NCBI RefSeq assembly: GCF_013373865.1
Contig: NC_050471.1
Location: 7,043,307 to 7,107,306 of the forward strand
DNA from: Monomorium pharaonis
Lineage: Eukaryota > Arthropoda > Insecta > Hymenoptera > Formicidae
DNA length: 64,000 nucleotides
Direction of reading: 5' to 3'
In this document: piece after piece, positions 20,867 to 34,700 of the stretch
How positions within the stretch are numbered: position 1 is the first letter of the stretch
Layout of the letters: every line of letters begins with the position of its first letter
Position numbers and translations under genes: made by a program
Notes under the pieces: model-generated
What the model saw: only the letters and a program-made list of their open reading frames with translations
The model's database searches: none
What the model was told of the DNA's origin: nothing

Positions 20867-21115
20867 ATGGCTGAAGACGAGAAAAAGCTCACGGGTTTTG
20901 CGAAACACTTTAATAGCCAAACCGCGTATGGCCGGGCGAACGTAAGTGACTTAACCTCCAAAATGTCGAAGTTTGTTTCGACGAGTTTCTTTATTTACCT
21001 ACGAATCTACGGATCTACGAATACTCAATTTATTTTCCAGGTAACGAAGGCGACGTACGCCGCTATAGGACTGATTGCCTTGTACGTCTACATGAGAAAG
21101 AGCAAAAAGACGTAA
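20867..21115 (+). CDS. ATP5MK: ATP synthase membrane subunit K / DAPIT homolog, two exons, 49 aa
   Basis: DAPIT (formerly USMG5) is a tiny inner-membrane protein attached to the mitochondrial F1Fo ATP synthase, where it supports dimer and oligomer organisation. Exons are 20867-20941 and 21041-21115, each 75 nt, with a 99-bp GTAAGT...TTCCAG intron in phase 0. The first exon encodes a polar segment with LTGFAKHFNSQTAYGRAN. The second encodes VTKATYAAIGLIALYVYMR and a basic KSKKT end. The pattern F-x-K-x-F-N-S-x-T-x-x-G-R-x-N, then a single membrane segment, then a Lys-rich tail, matches the family. It is slightly shorter than the human protein (58 aa). AATAAA occurs at 21182-21187. The intron-retained frame encodes a stretch with no family resemblance and is not the product. 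Confidence 0.9.
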   Translation: MAEDEKKLTGFAKHFNSQTAYGRANVSDLTSKMSKFVSTSFFIYLRIYGSTNTQFIFQVTKATYAAIGLIALYVYMRKSKKT

Positions 21116-24100
21116 CTCGTGGACGGGTTCGCAGTCGCATTATGTAATAACGATACATAAGCCGTATCATAATATTCTTCAAATAAATGTGTCGAAAGAT
21201 TCTTTCCTTGTAAATCTCTTATTTTTGATGCTTGTTCCAATTAGTATCTATAAATTTTATTACTGATAGATAACCATTTACTAAGAAAGTAACATGTAAC
21301 ATTCAATAGTCACATTAGTCAAGAAAATGGTTTCACATTTGTTGCTTATTTTGGTGCAATTGATAATAAAGTGTCAGATAAAATGCTGATGAGATAAATA
21401 AATTAAATAATGTATTTAATTCCTATTGCATACTTGATGTATTTTATAATATCTTTTCTCTATTTTTGTCAATATTTTAAAAGTTGTGGTATAATCTTTT
21501 AATCTCTGACATCATGTTTTATTTAATGTTTTAAGAAAATACATTACATGTTTAAAAAAAATAACTAACAGTATTGTATGATTATTGAAGCTTTATAATT
21601 TTTGTTCGTGTTATCGCCTGTCTCAAGGCCACTTTATAATTAATTGTAAGTGGTTATAAAATGTTGCGAAGTACATCTATTTTTCTATTTCTATTAACGC
21701 AAAGTAATTTTAATCTCAGTTTTCTTTATTCATAGAACACTAAAAATAAAAGAAAATTAAACTAAGATTAGAACTAATTAATATTGATTTAATATTGATT
21801 AAAAATTGTCTTATGACCATTTTACAATGTTTATGTAAAATGGTACTTATATGGATTAATATATTATTACAAAGGATTAAATAATTGTAACTCATACATT
21901 GATTGTGCGAATTTATTTTATGTACAATAAAATTGATTTAAAGCACATTTGAGTGACAGTGAGCATATGTTTATATGAGTGACGAAATGTTTTTAGCTGC
22001 ATTAGACTCTAAAGAGAACTACATGAAAACATTTGTACGCTATGCTTTGGCAACAATGGAATAGAATTATTGGCTGGAATAGAAGTTTAATTCAAGGATT
22101 GCAATATTTTTGCAATAAAAGAAAATTTATATAGCATTTATAAATATATTTGATTTTTTTTATTTAAATGCTAAATATTTCAATTTGCATTCACTTCATC
22201 AAGTGTTATATATTTATAAAAAATATAAAGGCATTTAATTAATAAACAAGTTTTTGATTTAAATTTTGTGGTATAAATTTTACATTAATGTTTTCCATCT
22301 TATTTAATTAAACATATACAACACAAATCTTTTTTTTTTTCAGCCATTGTTTACTATTATTTGATGACTCTTATGTTATATACAAGAATGTTGAAATACT
22401 GAGAACATGGTGAAACAGCAAGATGGATAACATATGTACAGATCACTATTGTATAGATATTAAATATATGAGAATACATATTTATAATGGGTTTGATATA
22501 AATTCAGTGACTAGAATGGTGAATCTCTTGTCGTATAATTACGAGAGCGTTTTGTTTCCCTCTGCACTTAAGTCTAATTTCTTCTCCCCTTCTTTCAAGA
22601 TAAATTAAACTTACAGTATCTTATCCAGTATATTATCTTACACAATTATCTGAAACTAAATTACAAATTGAACGGTCTGTCACTAGCTGACAGTTATTGA
22701 TATTTTTCTTATCGAGTAAAGAGTATTATACAAGCTGTAAATAAATCATTTTTTGCAGCAGGAGAAGAGAGATACTTAAAGTCAAAACATATAGGTATTA
22801 TTTAAAAATTAGTAGATAGAAATATATTTACAATTCTTATATTAATGTCTATAATTTTTAATGATTCTCTATGTTTAAAATATATTTAAGTGTGTTTGCT
22901 TGCGTTTATGCGATAAACATTATTTCTTCAGTGCAAAAATTATATTGCACGCTGTAATATTTAAAAGACTAATACTTACATTTAACTAATAGGAGTACAT
23001 TCCTTTGGTTTAACTATATAGTCTACAGTTCTGGTATTTTTTCAAGCGTTTTTCAATGAATCAATTTTTTTTATTTTATCTTAATCTTTTTTATTTTAAA
23101 TTTATACCCGTGAATGAAAAGAAATATACAGTATATATATGTTCACTTGAAAATACTGTTTTTTGAAAATAAATTTAAAAAAATACTGAATGTTTTTTTT
23201 TTTTTTTTGTAAGAAAAACAAAGTTGATTTTTCATTATCAAATTATATTTTAATTTTTAATAAAGTTAGCCCTGAACAACCCGAATTTCAAACTGTACTT
23301 GAAAAATATTTAAACAATTATAAAATCTTTTAAATACTTATAAAATTAAATTATATTTTTTTTAAAGTAACACTAGAAGCAATAATTTTTTAAATCTTGC
23401 GATTTCAATAATAAAAAAGGAATTTTTTCTTCGTTAGCTGACAATTTTCAGCATTTTTGATAGTTTGAGGTTTATTCAGTATGCATGTTTCAAAGAGTAA
23501 AGTAGTTCGAGCAAGATACAGGATTTTCTACAGCCGGGACAAAAGTCCTCCCCAAGGGAATGTCACGCTATTGGGTTCTGTACTTCTGACTTTGAAATTC
23601 GATTTATTTTCTTCGGAGAGCCTTAGTACGTGACTGACATGCCGGAAGTTCGCGAAACCTTCTCGAGATTCGAGTTAGCGGATTACTTTTTAAATTTATT
23701 TTTTAAGGTTACATTGCAGGATAATATACTATTTCTGCAATGAGGAGTTCAACTTTCAATTCTGAAAATTTTAGTTGCCCTATCTCGCTTACAAAATTTT
23801 TTATCATATTCATTTGAGTTTTAGATTTTTGCATAAAATATAAAGGATGTTTAAAAAGGGGACGTGCTTAAAGCACAGAATGGCGGAAGAATTAAACGAG
23901 AAAATTAAAGAATGTTAAAGAATGTTAAAGAATTGACTTAAAATATTACATTATGAAAAAAAATAAAATATTGTTTATTCATTAACTTTGACAAAATTTT
24001 TGTATTTTCTTTTCAAACAAATTTGTATGGTTCGAAAAGGGCAAAATATATAAACTTAAAGAAAATAGGTGTCATAGCTTCTGTTGGAATTCTTATCAAA

Positions 24101-25784
24101 AGTATAGTCTATTTGTACTAGATTTGATTTACAACATAGCTATATAAATTATTCATATTGTTTCTTTGTTTCAAAATAATATTAAAACATGATTTGCTAT
24201 CGTGGAATTGTAATTGATCGATTCTCGTCTTCTTGCAAGAGGCTCTTTCTTATTCTAATGAATATATACATATATGACTTATATATACGCAGTATTAAAA
24301 AAAATTATTAGATATTTAATATATAATCTTTTAATTGTTAAGATTTAATGCTAAATTAAGACTTTGATAAAAAATAAAATCCGCAATTTTTATTTTTTGA
24401 AAAATTTTTTTTTAATTTTTTTCTTACGATATATTATTTTAATAAAATTTTGAGTTGCGGTATGTATTATACATTTATTATTTTATTATTATTTCTATTG
24501 TGTGTGAGTTCGCCTTTGAGGATTGAATTTTAATAGAGTATTGCACACAACGCCTTTTATCACGAAAAAAGAAATCTCTTACTCAATCATATTGTACTTA
24601 ATATTCTATTAATCTATATTAATCTACATTTTGTTATTAATAATCTATATTAATGAAGTCAATGTCGCTTTGGCTACATGCCGCTTTGAAAAACAATGAG
24701 AAACCTCGTGTCTGAAGATGACAAATACTACTACGTGTTAGTGTAATCAAGTAACTGTTTGAAATATTCAAAATGGCGACATTAGGACTCCTTAGCATCA
24801 GTTTTTTTTTAAATTCGACTAGATCGTTTTGAAGCAAGATAAAACTTTCGGAAAATTGCTTGAAAGCTTATCGCTGCCAGAGACTCGGTCTTTCTGAAAT
24901 ATTTTGCGGTAGAAAATGTGAAAACTGTTATCCTTAACGATCCTTTTCCTTTATATCGGAAGCTGTGCTATCCCGCAGGATTACAGCGTTCGAGCGTGAG
25001 GATTGGACCGAGCTGTTCCCAAGGGTACAATAATATCGATTGTCCACTGCAGCGCTGAATCGCCTCATCTTATCCTTACATCTCTCCATCTATTCTAACA
25101 TCCAGAACGTTGAAAGTGTTAAAATAACTGCGGGAACGTACGTGGAAAACGTTAATATCGATTATTCGCATCGTTTGCGTCATTTCTTTTCTATCTTTTC
25201 TATTATTCTTATTATATTTTTTCTAGTTCGCGGGTTGTCTTAATACCCGGCTAGATTTCTCAGATTTCTCAAGAATTTTCAATATAGATTGAAAATAAAT
25301 AATAGAGCATTGGTTATCTATTACGGCATAAAATAATCTATTTTGCTTCTTCCGAAAGTCTTCTTGCTCCAATTTCGATTAGATAATATCCTAAATATAA
25401 TTCAAGAAAATTATTTGATAACAATATTGATTATCTTTTACATCGTTTTGGTCCTTTTTTGATATTTTAATAGCGCCCTTAATTGAAGTACTCGTCAAAT
25501 AATAAACAAGAAAACGCAGTGAATGATTATGTATCATTACAACACATGTAGAATTATCTTTTTTTTTTGTTCCATCGGTTGTGATCTCGGTAAATATGAA
25601 CTGAAACATACAACTGATATAGATTCTGACAAGACAACAGATATAAAAAGACATTTATCCGTTGGCGCTAGAATTAGCTATTCTATTTTTTTTTTCACTA
25701 CTTCTAATCAGTGGAAGTTCTTGACGTTTAAAACACTCAGCAAATTTTTAGTTGCATAATAAACGCGAAGAACGGTTGTTACTA
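21116..25784. other. Intergenic DNA between the DAPIT and GPCR genes
   Basis: About 4.7 kb, mostly AT-rich, with a poly-T tract near 23192-23208 and many short A/T runs. Two islands of more balanced composition lie near 23500-23660 and 24840-25030 but hold no convincing frame. The right end should contain the 3' UTR of the minus-strand GPCR gene. No RNA gene was recognised. Confidence 0.55.
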
Positions 25785-28700
25785 TTACAGAGTGGAATCA
25801 CCGTTCTCCCTTCTGTTCCAACTGTTGCGACCGTTCGACATTCTCGACATCTGACTGGGACTTCTCGCTGGATTCTTACACGGATAGTAAATCGGGCAGG
25901 AACCGGGACTGGCTGGTCGGCCACTCTTTAGACTCTGCCTGGTACTGCCGTTGGACACGTGAACGTTGTTGTTCCAGCTGATGGTGTTGGCGCGATGAAG
26001 GTGGCCATGCCTCACCGAGTTTCTTAGCTCGATATTCGTCGTATTAGTGACGATCGACTCGTCGTACGTCTGAAACTCCGGACTGTCTCGACCGGGCACG
26101 AACATCCTGGACGAGCAGAAGAGCTTGAGAAATATCCTTTTGAACTTCCGACCGAAAATTACGTAAATGATGAAGTTGATGCTGCTGTTGATGGTCACCA
26201 GTAGATTGCCGATCTGCACCATCCATTGCGGTGGATCCGCGATGAATGTCTCGTGCGCGTTGGAGACCATGGGCAAGATGTTGCAGATCAGAAACACGAC
26301 CACCACGCACAGCAACATTGTCGCTAGACCAATCTCACGGCGTTGGTGACGTGACAGCTGTTGCAAGTCTCTGTTTGCCTTCCTGACCTGGAAACCGACG
26401 TACGCCTAAAGATATATTATAAAAGATAAATCAACATCTCTTTGTGTTAGGAAAAGAATTTCATTTATTTCTCTTATCTTGAATTTTCATTGAGATATGA
26501 CAGCTGATTTTAATAAATTATTTATTTATACGTTCATCCGATAAGCAATTAAATTAAATTAGTTAATAATTGTATTTTATTATCAGAAAATCTAATATCT
26601 TATTATGCGATCATCTTTCTATATTTATTTTGGTTTAATAATAAATATTTTATTGTCTTTGATATGAAAAACTTCTTTTATAAAAGCTTCTTTTATAAAA
26701 GAAATATGTATTTAATAAATGCGAATCGTGTTTTTTTAACGAGAATTATGATAGTACATTTATTCATCTTGCGAGACTAATAATACGAAATTGCCGTAAG
26801 TTCAGCGAGACTTTTTGAGCAGTCTTCTGACGTTGAATTCCCGAATGTCGTTTGATGGTGTAATACAGGGTGACAAGCAGAAGGCGGTGCCAACTCGCAA
26901 ACAGTGCGAAAAAAGAAGATCGATTGGCGCCTTTAAAGGAACCTGATTAATTACAGGGCTGACGAAGAGTTAATGAGAAGGTTCTTGTTTTGTTGAGCTA
27001 TGATGAAACAAGTTATACAATTTCCTGCGCGAACAAGGAACCTATTAGAAAACTGAGATAAACTGAGAGAAATAGGATAAGCGTTTAAATAGCTGGGTTA
27101 AATTTTCATTATACATTGTATTACTGTAATACTCAATATTTTCTAAATATCAATATTGAAGAAAAAATTGGAGGATAATAAGATCGCAGACCATGTAACA
27201 AACATATTTATTGTATATAAATTGAATAAGAATTTTGTTTTATTTTTAGCAAATTAACTAAATTGATTTATAAATTTTTAAAAAGAGAAAGTCTTGTAAA
27301 ATATAATTGCAATTTTAAGATTAAAATTTATCAGATTCTATCGCTATAATTATCTTGTAGATTAGTTAATATTAATCTTCCGCACTTTTTAAAAATGAAA
27401 TAAACAGTTAGTAAAAGGTTTGGCACGTTGAAATTATAGTTCTAACGGCTCTCTCGCGGCGCAATGTAAAAAATGGTGATAACACCCTGGACATATTGTG
27501 GCGTTATTCACTTTGTAGCGAATCACATATTATTTCAGTGCAAAGTTATGTGAAACGCACTGTTCGCAGTGGTCCCCGGCGTGACGTATCTTTAACAGTG
27601 TCTGACCCATTTTTTTTTTAAATTTACGATTGTTCTTCAACAAAGAAAAATATCCTGCGACGAAATATGCGCAAAATCGGATTTTTTTTTGTTTTTTAGA
27701 CTTGTCCTCCGAAAGATCGTAGTGAAATTTTCAATGTGAAAAATATTGCGAGATTTAAAAGATATTTGTTAGATTCTAGATTTTGTAGTAATATCACAAA
27801 AGACAAATTGTTTTCTTGGCTTTAAGTTAAAAAAGGCTAGATATTATTAATTTATATTTATATCCAGAGTGTTCAATTTTTCTTGAATTTGAATCATAGA
27901 TTCGAATTGAGTAATGCCAATTTTGTTGTAACAGCAATATCAAAATTATTTTCAAAACATACAACCGATTATATTTAATATTTATTAGTCTTATTATATT
28001 AACGCGTTTATAAAGATGTTATAGTGCTTTTTCATCATTCTATATTTATTATTCATTAAACAAAATTTAAAACAATGATAAAAAAACACACTAACGTTTT
28101 TAAAAGTGCGAATATGGATTTTCTTTACATATAAAGAAAGAAGTTAATTTATCGATAATTGAGAAATTAAATAATATCTATATAATAATAATTTTAAAAT
28201 ATTTTTCAAAAGTATTTAATCTGTGTGTGTGTTTGTGTGTAGGATAATTCTAATTCCTAAATCAAATTTATACACATTACTATGTGCGAAAGATATCATT
28301 ATGAAGTGGCACAAACGGTTTGTTTTCAAAGAAACTGTAGAACTTGCTTTACAACTTTGACACGAGATTCTGACATCTCTCTCTACAAGAACCGTCTATA
28401 TACTTGTGATTGTTCGTGTCTCTTGTGGAGTGTTACTCTATACTGAGATCCTCGTGCGATAATATTTGATCTTCGTGGAAGACGGAAGTGTGGGAGGGCG
28501 TCAACGAGAACGTTCGATTCGCGCACAAAATTCCGAGCTTCGCGCTTGTCGCGTATATTTTACGTTCGCATCCCAATATTCACCGTTCCCAATACTTGTT
28601 CCGCGGCTTCCAAATTCGCCCACGCCGCGTGTTCGGGAACGCGGTAAGAAAGCGCTGAATAGATGCCAGACGGGCCGCGATATTTTACTACCGACCAAAC

Positions 28701-31700
28701 GGGGCGGAACGTAAAAGAAGAACGCCTGGGATCTCGTGCACGAGAATGATTAATCTCGGGATTTCGGTCGTGGATCTTTGGATTTGCGGTAACTTCCGAA
28801 GGACGGGTTGCAACGGCGTGGGTTATCCAAAATAATTATAAAACAAATCAAGGAGAGTTGCATGATAAAAACATAACAACTAGATTACGAACTTGTTTCA
28901 GTAGAGCACAATTCGTATGACAATTAATAACGTAAAATCAGTAAGTACATTGTTTATGACGTATGATTTATAAAATGAATATGCAGTTTACAGAACGATC
29001 TCAGTATATTAATAATTTGCACAATGTGTATCCCAATACATCAAACATAGTTTAAACTAAGCGGAAAGCTGTGCATGAAAGCGTAATAATCACATTATCT
29101 TGGGCATCAGAAATAATTTAATAGTGATTTATGTAATAGCAATAGATGAAATTAATTTCAAATTATACACATAATCCATATTGTGTAAAATATATATTCA
29201 TCATAACACATGAGCGTATCTAGGTTTTTTTAGGGAGTTTTTATCAATTAAATTAAAAACACTAAGTACTATTTGTATTTTGTAAGCAAAATCTTGGCTA
29301 AGAATGTCACGTTTTTACTTGACTGTATGCAAAGCGCATCTGTTTTTCAATTCAAACCTTGCAAAAATGTTACTTATGTACGTTACATCGGGCACATCAT
29401 ATTATCTAACTAACGGAAATTCCAGAAATTATTTACATGGTCGTGACGGGGAAAAATATTTTACGTGATAACAAACAATTTACTCACAATTAAAAGTAAA
29501 GTTGTATTTATAATTAAAAATAAAAAAATACATAAAAAATTTCGAGAAGAGGGTTTGAATTTTCCTATTCTACGTCTATGTTATATCATGTTTCAAGTCT
29601 CGTTAAACAATAAAGTTAATCATGTTAATAAAATTAAAAAATATAAGAAAAAATATAAAATTAATTCTCAAGATTTTAAAAATTGCAAAATTTTATACCG
29701 TGAATTTCCGTCTATTTACCTCGATTTTATTTTTTACATCCTACTGATTTTGCGGTTTTCGCTACCGGAGAATAAATTACTACGTGCTCGCCTGCTAAAA
29801 CAATTACGACGGCGAAGTGGCGGCACTAATTATCGTTAAGACTTTGTGTCACTCCGGCGGATTATTATGCGTGTCGCGTGTCGCCGAAATGCCTCGGATT
29901 ACCATATCCGGTTCACTTCGTACCGTTCTTCATGCGCCCGCGTTAAATTATTAATGAAATTATTATCCACGAGCATATAGACGCACGTACACCGAGATGA
30001 AAACGCGTAACATAGCACATCATGTGGTATCGTGTAAATAAAACAGGGCGAATGTCCTTAGCTGGCGCGGACGTAAACGTTTGTTCCTGTCGGGGCATTG
30101 AGTTACGCCTGTTATCCCGTCACTCACGAAACAGAGGATAATTATCTTGATTTCACAGAGAGTTACTTTGTAACATTGTCGAAGAAACAAAGTGTACAAG
30201 TTAACGATGCAACAAATTATCTTTTTTTTTTAAATTAATTAAGCTACTTTCTAAATTTCTGGAGTGAAACGTCACTCTAATAGAGTGAAAATTGAGCTTG
30301 TTCAATGTTTGAGTGATTTGCCACTTAAATAAGAGTCAAAATTCAAACTTATAAGATTGAATATAAATTCTTTAGAAATTTTATTCAGCCCTAAAGGAAT
30401 GAATTTTTTGACTCCTATTAGAACATTAAATAAACCCAGTTTTCATTCTTTTAGGAATTTAGAGCGATGGTATTTCCTCCACGAGATTTAGAGAACAGAT
30501 TTTTTGAAATATATAAATTTAAGGAAATGTGTATGGACGCTTAATACTTGTTTTAATGATTTAAGTTGAGAACTTGGCTTTGAATGACAAAGGTAGAAAC
30601 ATACCTTCTTTAATCTGTTCGAGTTCTCTCATCGCTTACTCGCGGTTTCTCGCCGGGGAGAGAAACGTCAAGAGATAGTAACTTTTCGTAAAGAAGTAAG
30701 AATTCCAAGGCAAGATTAAATGGCTTCCTTCATTTGCCGCATGAGCTTTCTCATCGGAAACGCGCTTTCGTCCGCGTGAAGTTATCGCTCAGAGTATGTC
30801 ACTGAAAATCTCATTCTAATCCCGGAATTAAGGATGAAGTTTGTAGACGCTAAACTTTCATGATAAGAGAAAGCTGAGGAAAATAGTTGTCCTTCGACAA
30901 CCGGCGCTTTGTAATTTCAGACCCTTGAGTCACACGGGTCCAATTCGATCTTGCGGCTAAATCTTATCTCGTGAAGATAGGTGCGCTGATGTTATTTGAA
31001 AAAGCATATCACGTATCTCACGGATCAACGCACATAATTCTTACAGAAATCATTTAAAATTGCAAAAATATTCCTTATACTAATCTATATTAAGTTTTTG
31101 CATTAATTTTTATTCTTCCCATTTTTCTTGCCAATTAAATCGTACAAAGATTTTTTTCATTCAAAAAATTATACGCTTATCTTAGAATTTATTAACAGTT
31201 GCAAAAAAAATCTGTTTATTAATTTATTTCAAGTTTAATTATCATGTTAATATTTCTTTTCATTTGTACTTTTTTATTTAATTAATTATAGAGAAAAGTA
31301 TCTGGAAATAAAAATGTATCATAAAATCATAAAATTATTATTCTAATGTTGATATTAAGATTATTTCTAATATAATACTGCATTACGTTATTATAATATT
31401 ATCTATGAACTTAGAGTGCAGAAATCGCTTTGCAATATTTAACACATGTTACCTTGCGGCTGCAGATATTTCACATATTTCATCGACAGACAAGGAAAAG
31501 GAGGAGGAAGATGATATTCCTTGTGTCTGCAGCTGCAGTGTGGTCCGCGCAAGTAGCACGTGTGAAGGCAGCCATCCGTAAATTTCGCTGCCCTTATACG
31601 TGCTCGCGAATTCTAAGCGCGTGCATCAAAGAGACTTATACACTCTGAGTAACTTTATTGGTTTCGTCGCTCCGTCTTATTATTCGTATTTTTATGTCAT

Positions 31701-34700
31701 ATTGCCGATCCCGTTATTCGAACTTATTGCGGCCCGGTCACTCTTTCCTCTTCTTACTTTTCTTTGTCATGACTTATTGTGAATTCTAAAAAGAAGTTTT
31801 AATAAAACGGAACGGTAGTTCTCTGGAAAATTTTGTTCTATCGGGGAAGTTCGCTGCCGCTGACATGCTGTTCGATATCTCACGTTTAATCCGGCTCTCA
31901 TGCTCTTTTTTTCATTTTGGATTGTCAATGTTTTTTATCATGGGTCCAGTGAAATTTGATGATCACACACAATATTTTTACACAGTAAAATAATAACTGT
32001 TTTTAAAATTTTTTAAAATCCGTTTTAACTCAGTAACTTTATTATAGTAATTATATATTTTATTATAGTGATTCGGAATAAATAAATAAAAAATATAATT
32101 CGAATGTATGCAAAATAAATATTTTTTTCGCGAGGTACATTTTTTAAAATAAAACTCCATCATCGTGCAATATTATTTTAGCGAAACAATCCGGATTTAC
32201 GACGATGTTCGGCTTTGCTCACGTTACTCACCCGTCGGTAAATGGCCGTGTTAAAAATCACCAGCGCGCTGAACGGGAACATGTAGTACACGAAGAAGTA
32301 TATCCAATGGACATAAATAGTGATATAATATTCGTTGTTCCTTAATTCAGTTGGATCAACGCAGTACACCGTGATATTGTACTTCCAATGCTTCTCGTTG
32401 TACACCTCAATTTCCCAGAATCTAGAATCAAAAGTTAATTTCTCCATTAATTTGCATGATAATTTCAGATCTTTGCAATCGATTAATTGTAAGTGCAATA
32501 AGTTTTTCACGTTTTCTTCTTTTTTTATATCTTGCCTCACCATGAGAACGTTTTATATTATACAGTTTCAAACAATGTAAAAAATTAAAAATGTAATTAC
32601 AATTATTTTAATAAAAGCTTTTCCTCGTTCTATAATATTCTAATCTTATAGCACTATTTGTATGATTATAGATTGAGAGAAGACACAAGAAATGTTAGTT
32701 TGATTACTGACTTGGGTAGATTGTAAATAAAGGCGACGATCACTATAACCAGTACTGCCACTTGGGCCCGTCCATAAGTGCAGAAGGATCTGGCTTTCAG
32801 TGGATGGCAGACCGCGATGTATCTCTCTAAAGTCACCGTTAACGTCAGATACACCGTCACAAATTGCGCTATGCAAGCCAGCGGATATAAGTATCGGATG
32901 GTCTTTGGATAGACGATGAACTTATAGTCGAATAATGCGCCCGTGTACGTGTAGATTGCCGGTAATCCGTAGATTAATACCTATAAATGATCATAATTTA
33001 TAGAGACGATAAAGATAAAAGCTTCTCTTATGTAATTTATGTAATATATATAATTTTTTCATTATGGGTTTTTTGTTTGAATTCATCTCTTGTAATTAAA
33101 AAAAGCAATAAAATATAAATTAACAAAACATTTTTTTTCATTATTTATTTGTGTATCTTAAAGTATCTTTACAATTTGAATTAAACAATTGTTGTATTTC
33201 TTTCAATATTTTGTAAAAAAATATTTCATTTAAATATTGTTTTAGTTTAAAATGTATTATTCTAAAATTAAAATTAAATTTTATTATTTTTAGAATATTT
33301 TTCCATAAAAGAAAATACGCAATTTGTTCGGCTTTATTGTAAATTATTTATAGACTTGTAGTGCTTTTAGGTTCGCAACGTGCAATCGAGCAAACTACTT
33401 AATATGTAGCTCGTTAGGAAGAGGGAGCGCGAAGTCGAGGGAGAGTTTGCTTCGAATGATTAATTAATAACCAGGTATGTGTAACGTGGTCTCGAGAGGG
33501 TTTACAGGGTTTGAGTACGAGTATGCTACTCCTTTGGCTCATCTCTTTTAAACCGGAAGATCCTGTTTACCGTGCTATGTCAGTCCCGTTAGTCTTGACT
33601 TTATCCGCGAAAATGAAACCGCGTAACACGTAACGACTTATTTACATATACTTGACATGTGATCCATATTATTCTACGACATTCTGACGAGCCGTGCACA
33701 TTTTCGGTAAAGTTCTTTTCCTTTACGTCGTAAATTTTTATTGGTAAGGATTGGCTATTAGAGGGTGATATAAAATTGCATTATATAAAAGAGATGAAAT
33801 TTGTGATCCATGACATCTGCTCCTTATTACATCTTATATTACTTACAAGAAACGAAAATTTCCAGTAAAAATTATTTTTAATCTTAATGTAAAAAAATTT
33901 GTTTAAAAACTTTATTTTATTTGGTATACTTTTCTAGGAATTTTTTTCAAAATTTAGTTACATATTTCATATAATTAACAAAAATACATGTATGTATGTA
34001 TATAATTAAACACATTATAATTTATTTTTGTCATATATTGGATGGAGACTAAATTTATATATATTTTTTCAAAAAAGAACTTTAAAATTAATATTTTTTT
34101 AATTTGATAATGCAGTTTTCAATATTCTTTATAACAAGCTTTCTTCTTTATATATATATTTTAATATTTTCTTCTTTTCTCTCTCTCTCTTTCTCGTTTT
34201 AGATTTATATAAAATCTGTGAAATCACATAAACTTCATTACTGTACATGAGGTACATGAGGTAAAAATGCAAGAACAGAGATAAAGATATAAATTACATG
34301 TTTAGAGAAATAGCTGAAATTATACGAGATAAACCAGAACGTACTACTGAGCTATATTAAAGAGAATTTATTTTAATGAAAACCCCAACCATGTTGGAAA
34401 TTTACGATTGCGTGAAACAAGGAATTAAGGGTAAAATTAAACGAGAGGTCTGCAGCTGATTTCTAGATAAGATATTATGGCCTGTGGTATAGGTATATTT
34501 TACGAAAATTGAATTTCGATATTTAATACTCATTATCAAATGTCGTTAATCTTTTCAGACCCTTAACTATTTCGTTTTTCATGGCAATGATTAATTAATT
34601 GTCAGATTCGTAAAAAAATAAAACAAATAAAAAATAAAATTTTTGTAGCAATCTATTTGTAGTTTAATTTGTGAAAAAATTCTTTCACAATTTTGAAACC

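Larger units (their letters stand above)
26388..32231 (-). other. Intron 3 of the GPCR gene (5.8 kb)
   Basis: The intron separates TM5 from TM6. It is AT-rich except for a GC-richer block around 28440-28840. It contains a repeat of the CTCTAAATTT..GAGTGAAA type at about 30245-30480. Open frames inside it show no protein features. The GC-richer block could be regulatory or an unspliced alternative first exon, but the sequence alone does not decide. Confidence 0.65.

Noticed and set aside
20840..21115. 91-codon continuous frame across the DAPIT gene
   Set aside because: The middle third is a 99-bp intron with good GTAAGT and TTTTCCAG ends. Removing it gives the family-like 49-aa protein.
29465..29839. 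124-codon plus-strand frame in the receptor intron
   Set aside because: Lys/Ile/Asn/Tyr-rich product typical of AT-rich non-coding DNA, with no domain or splice context.
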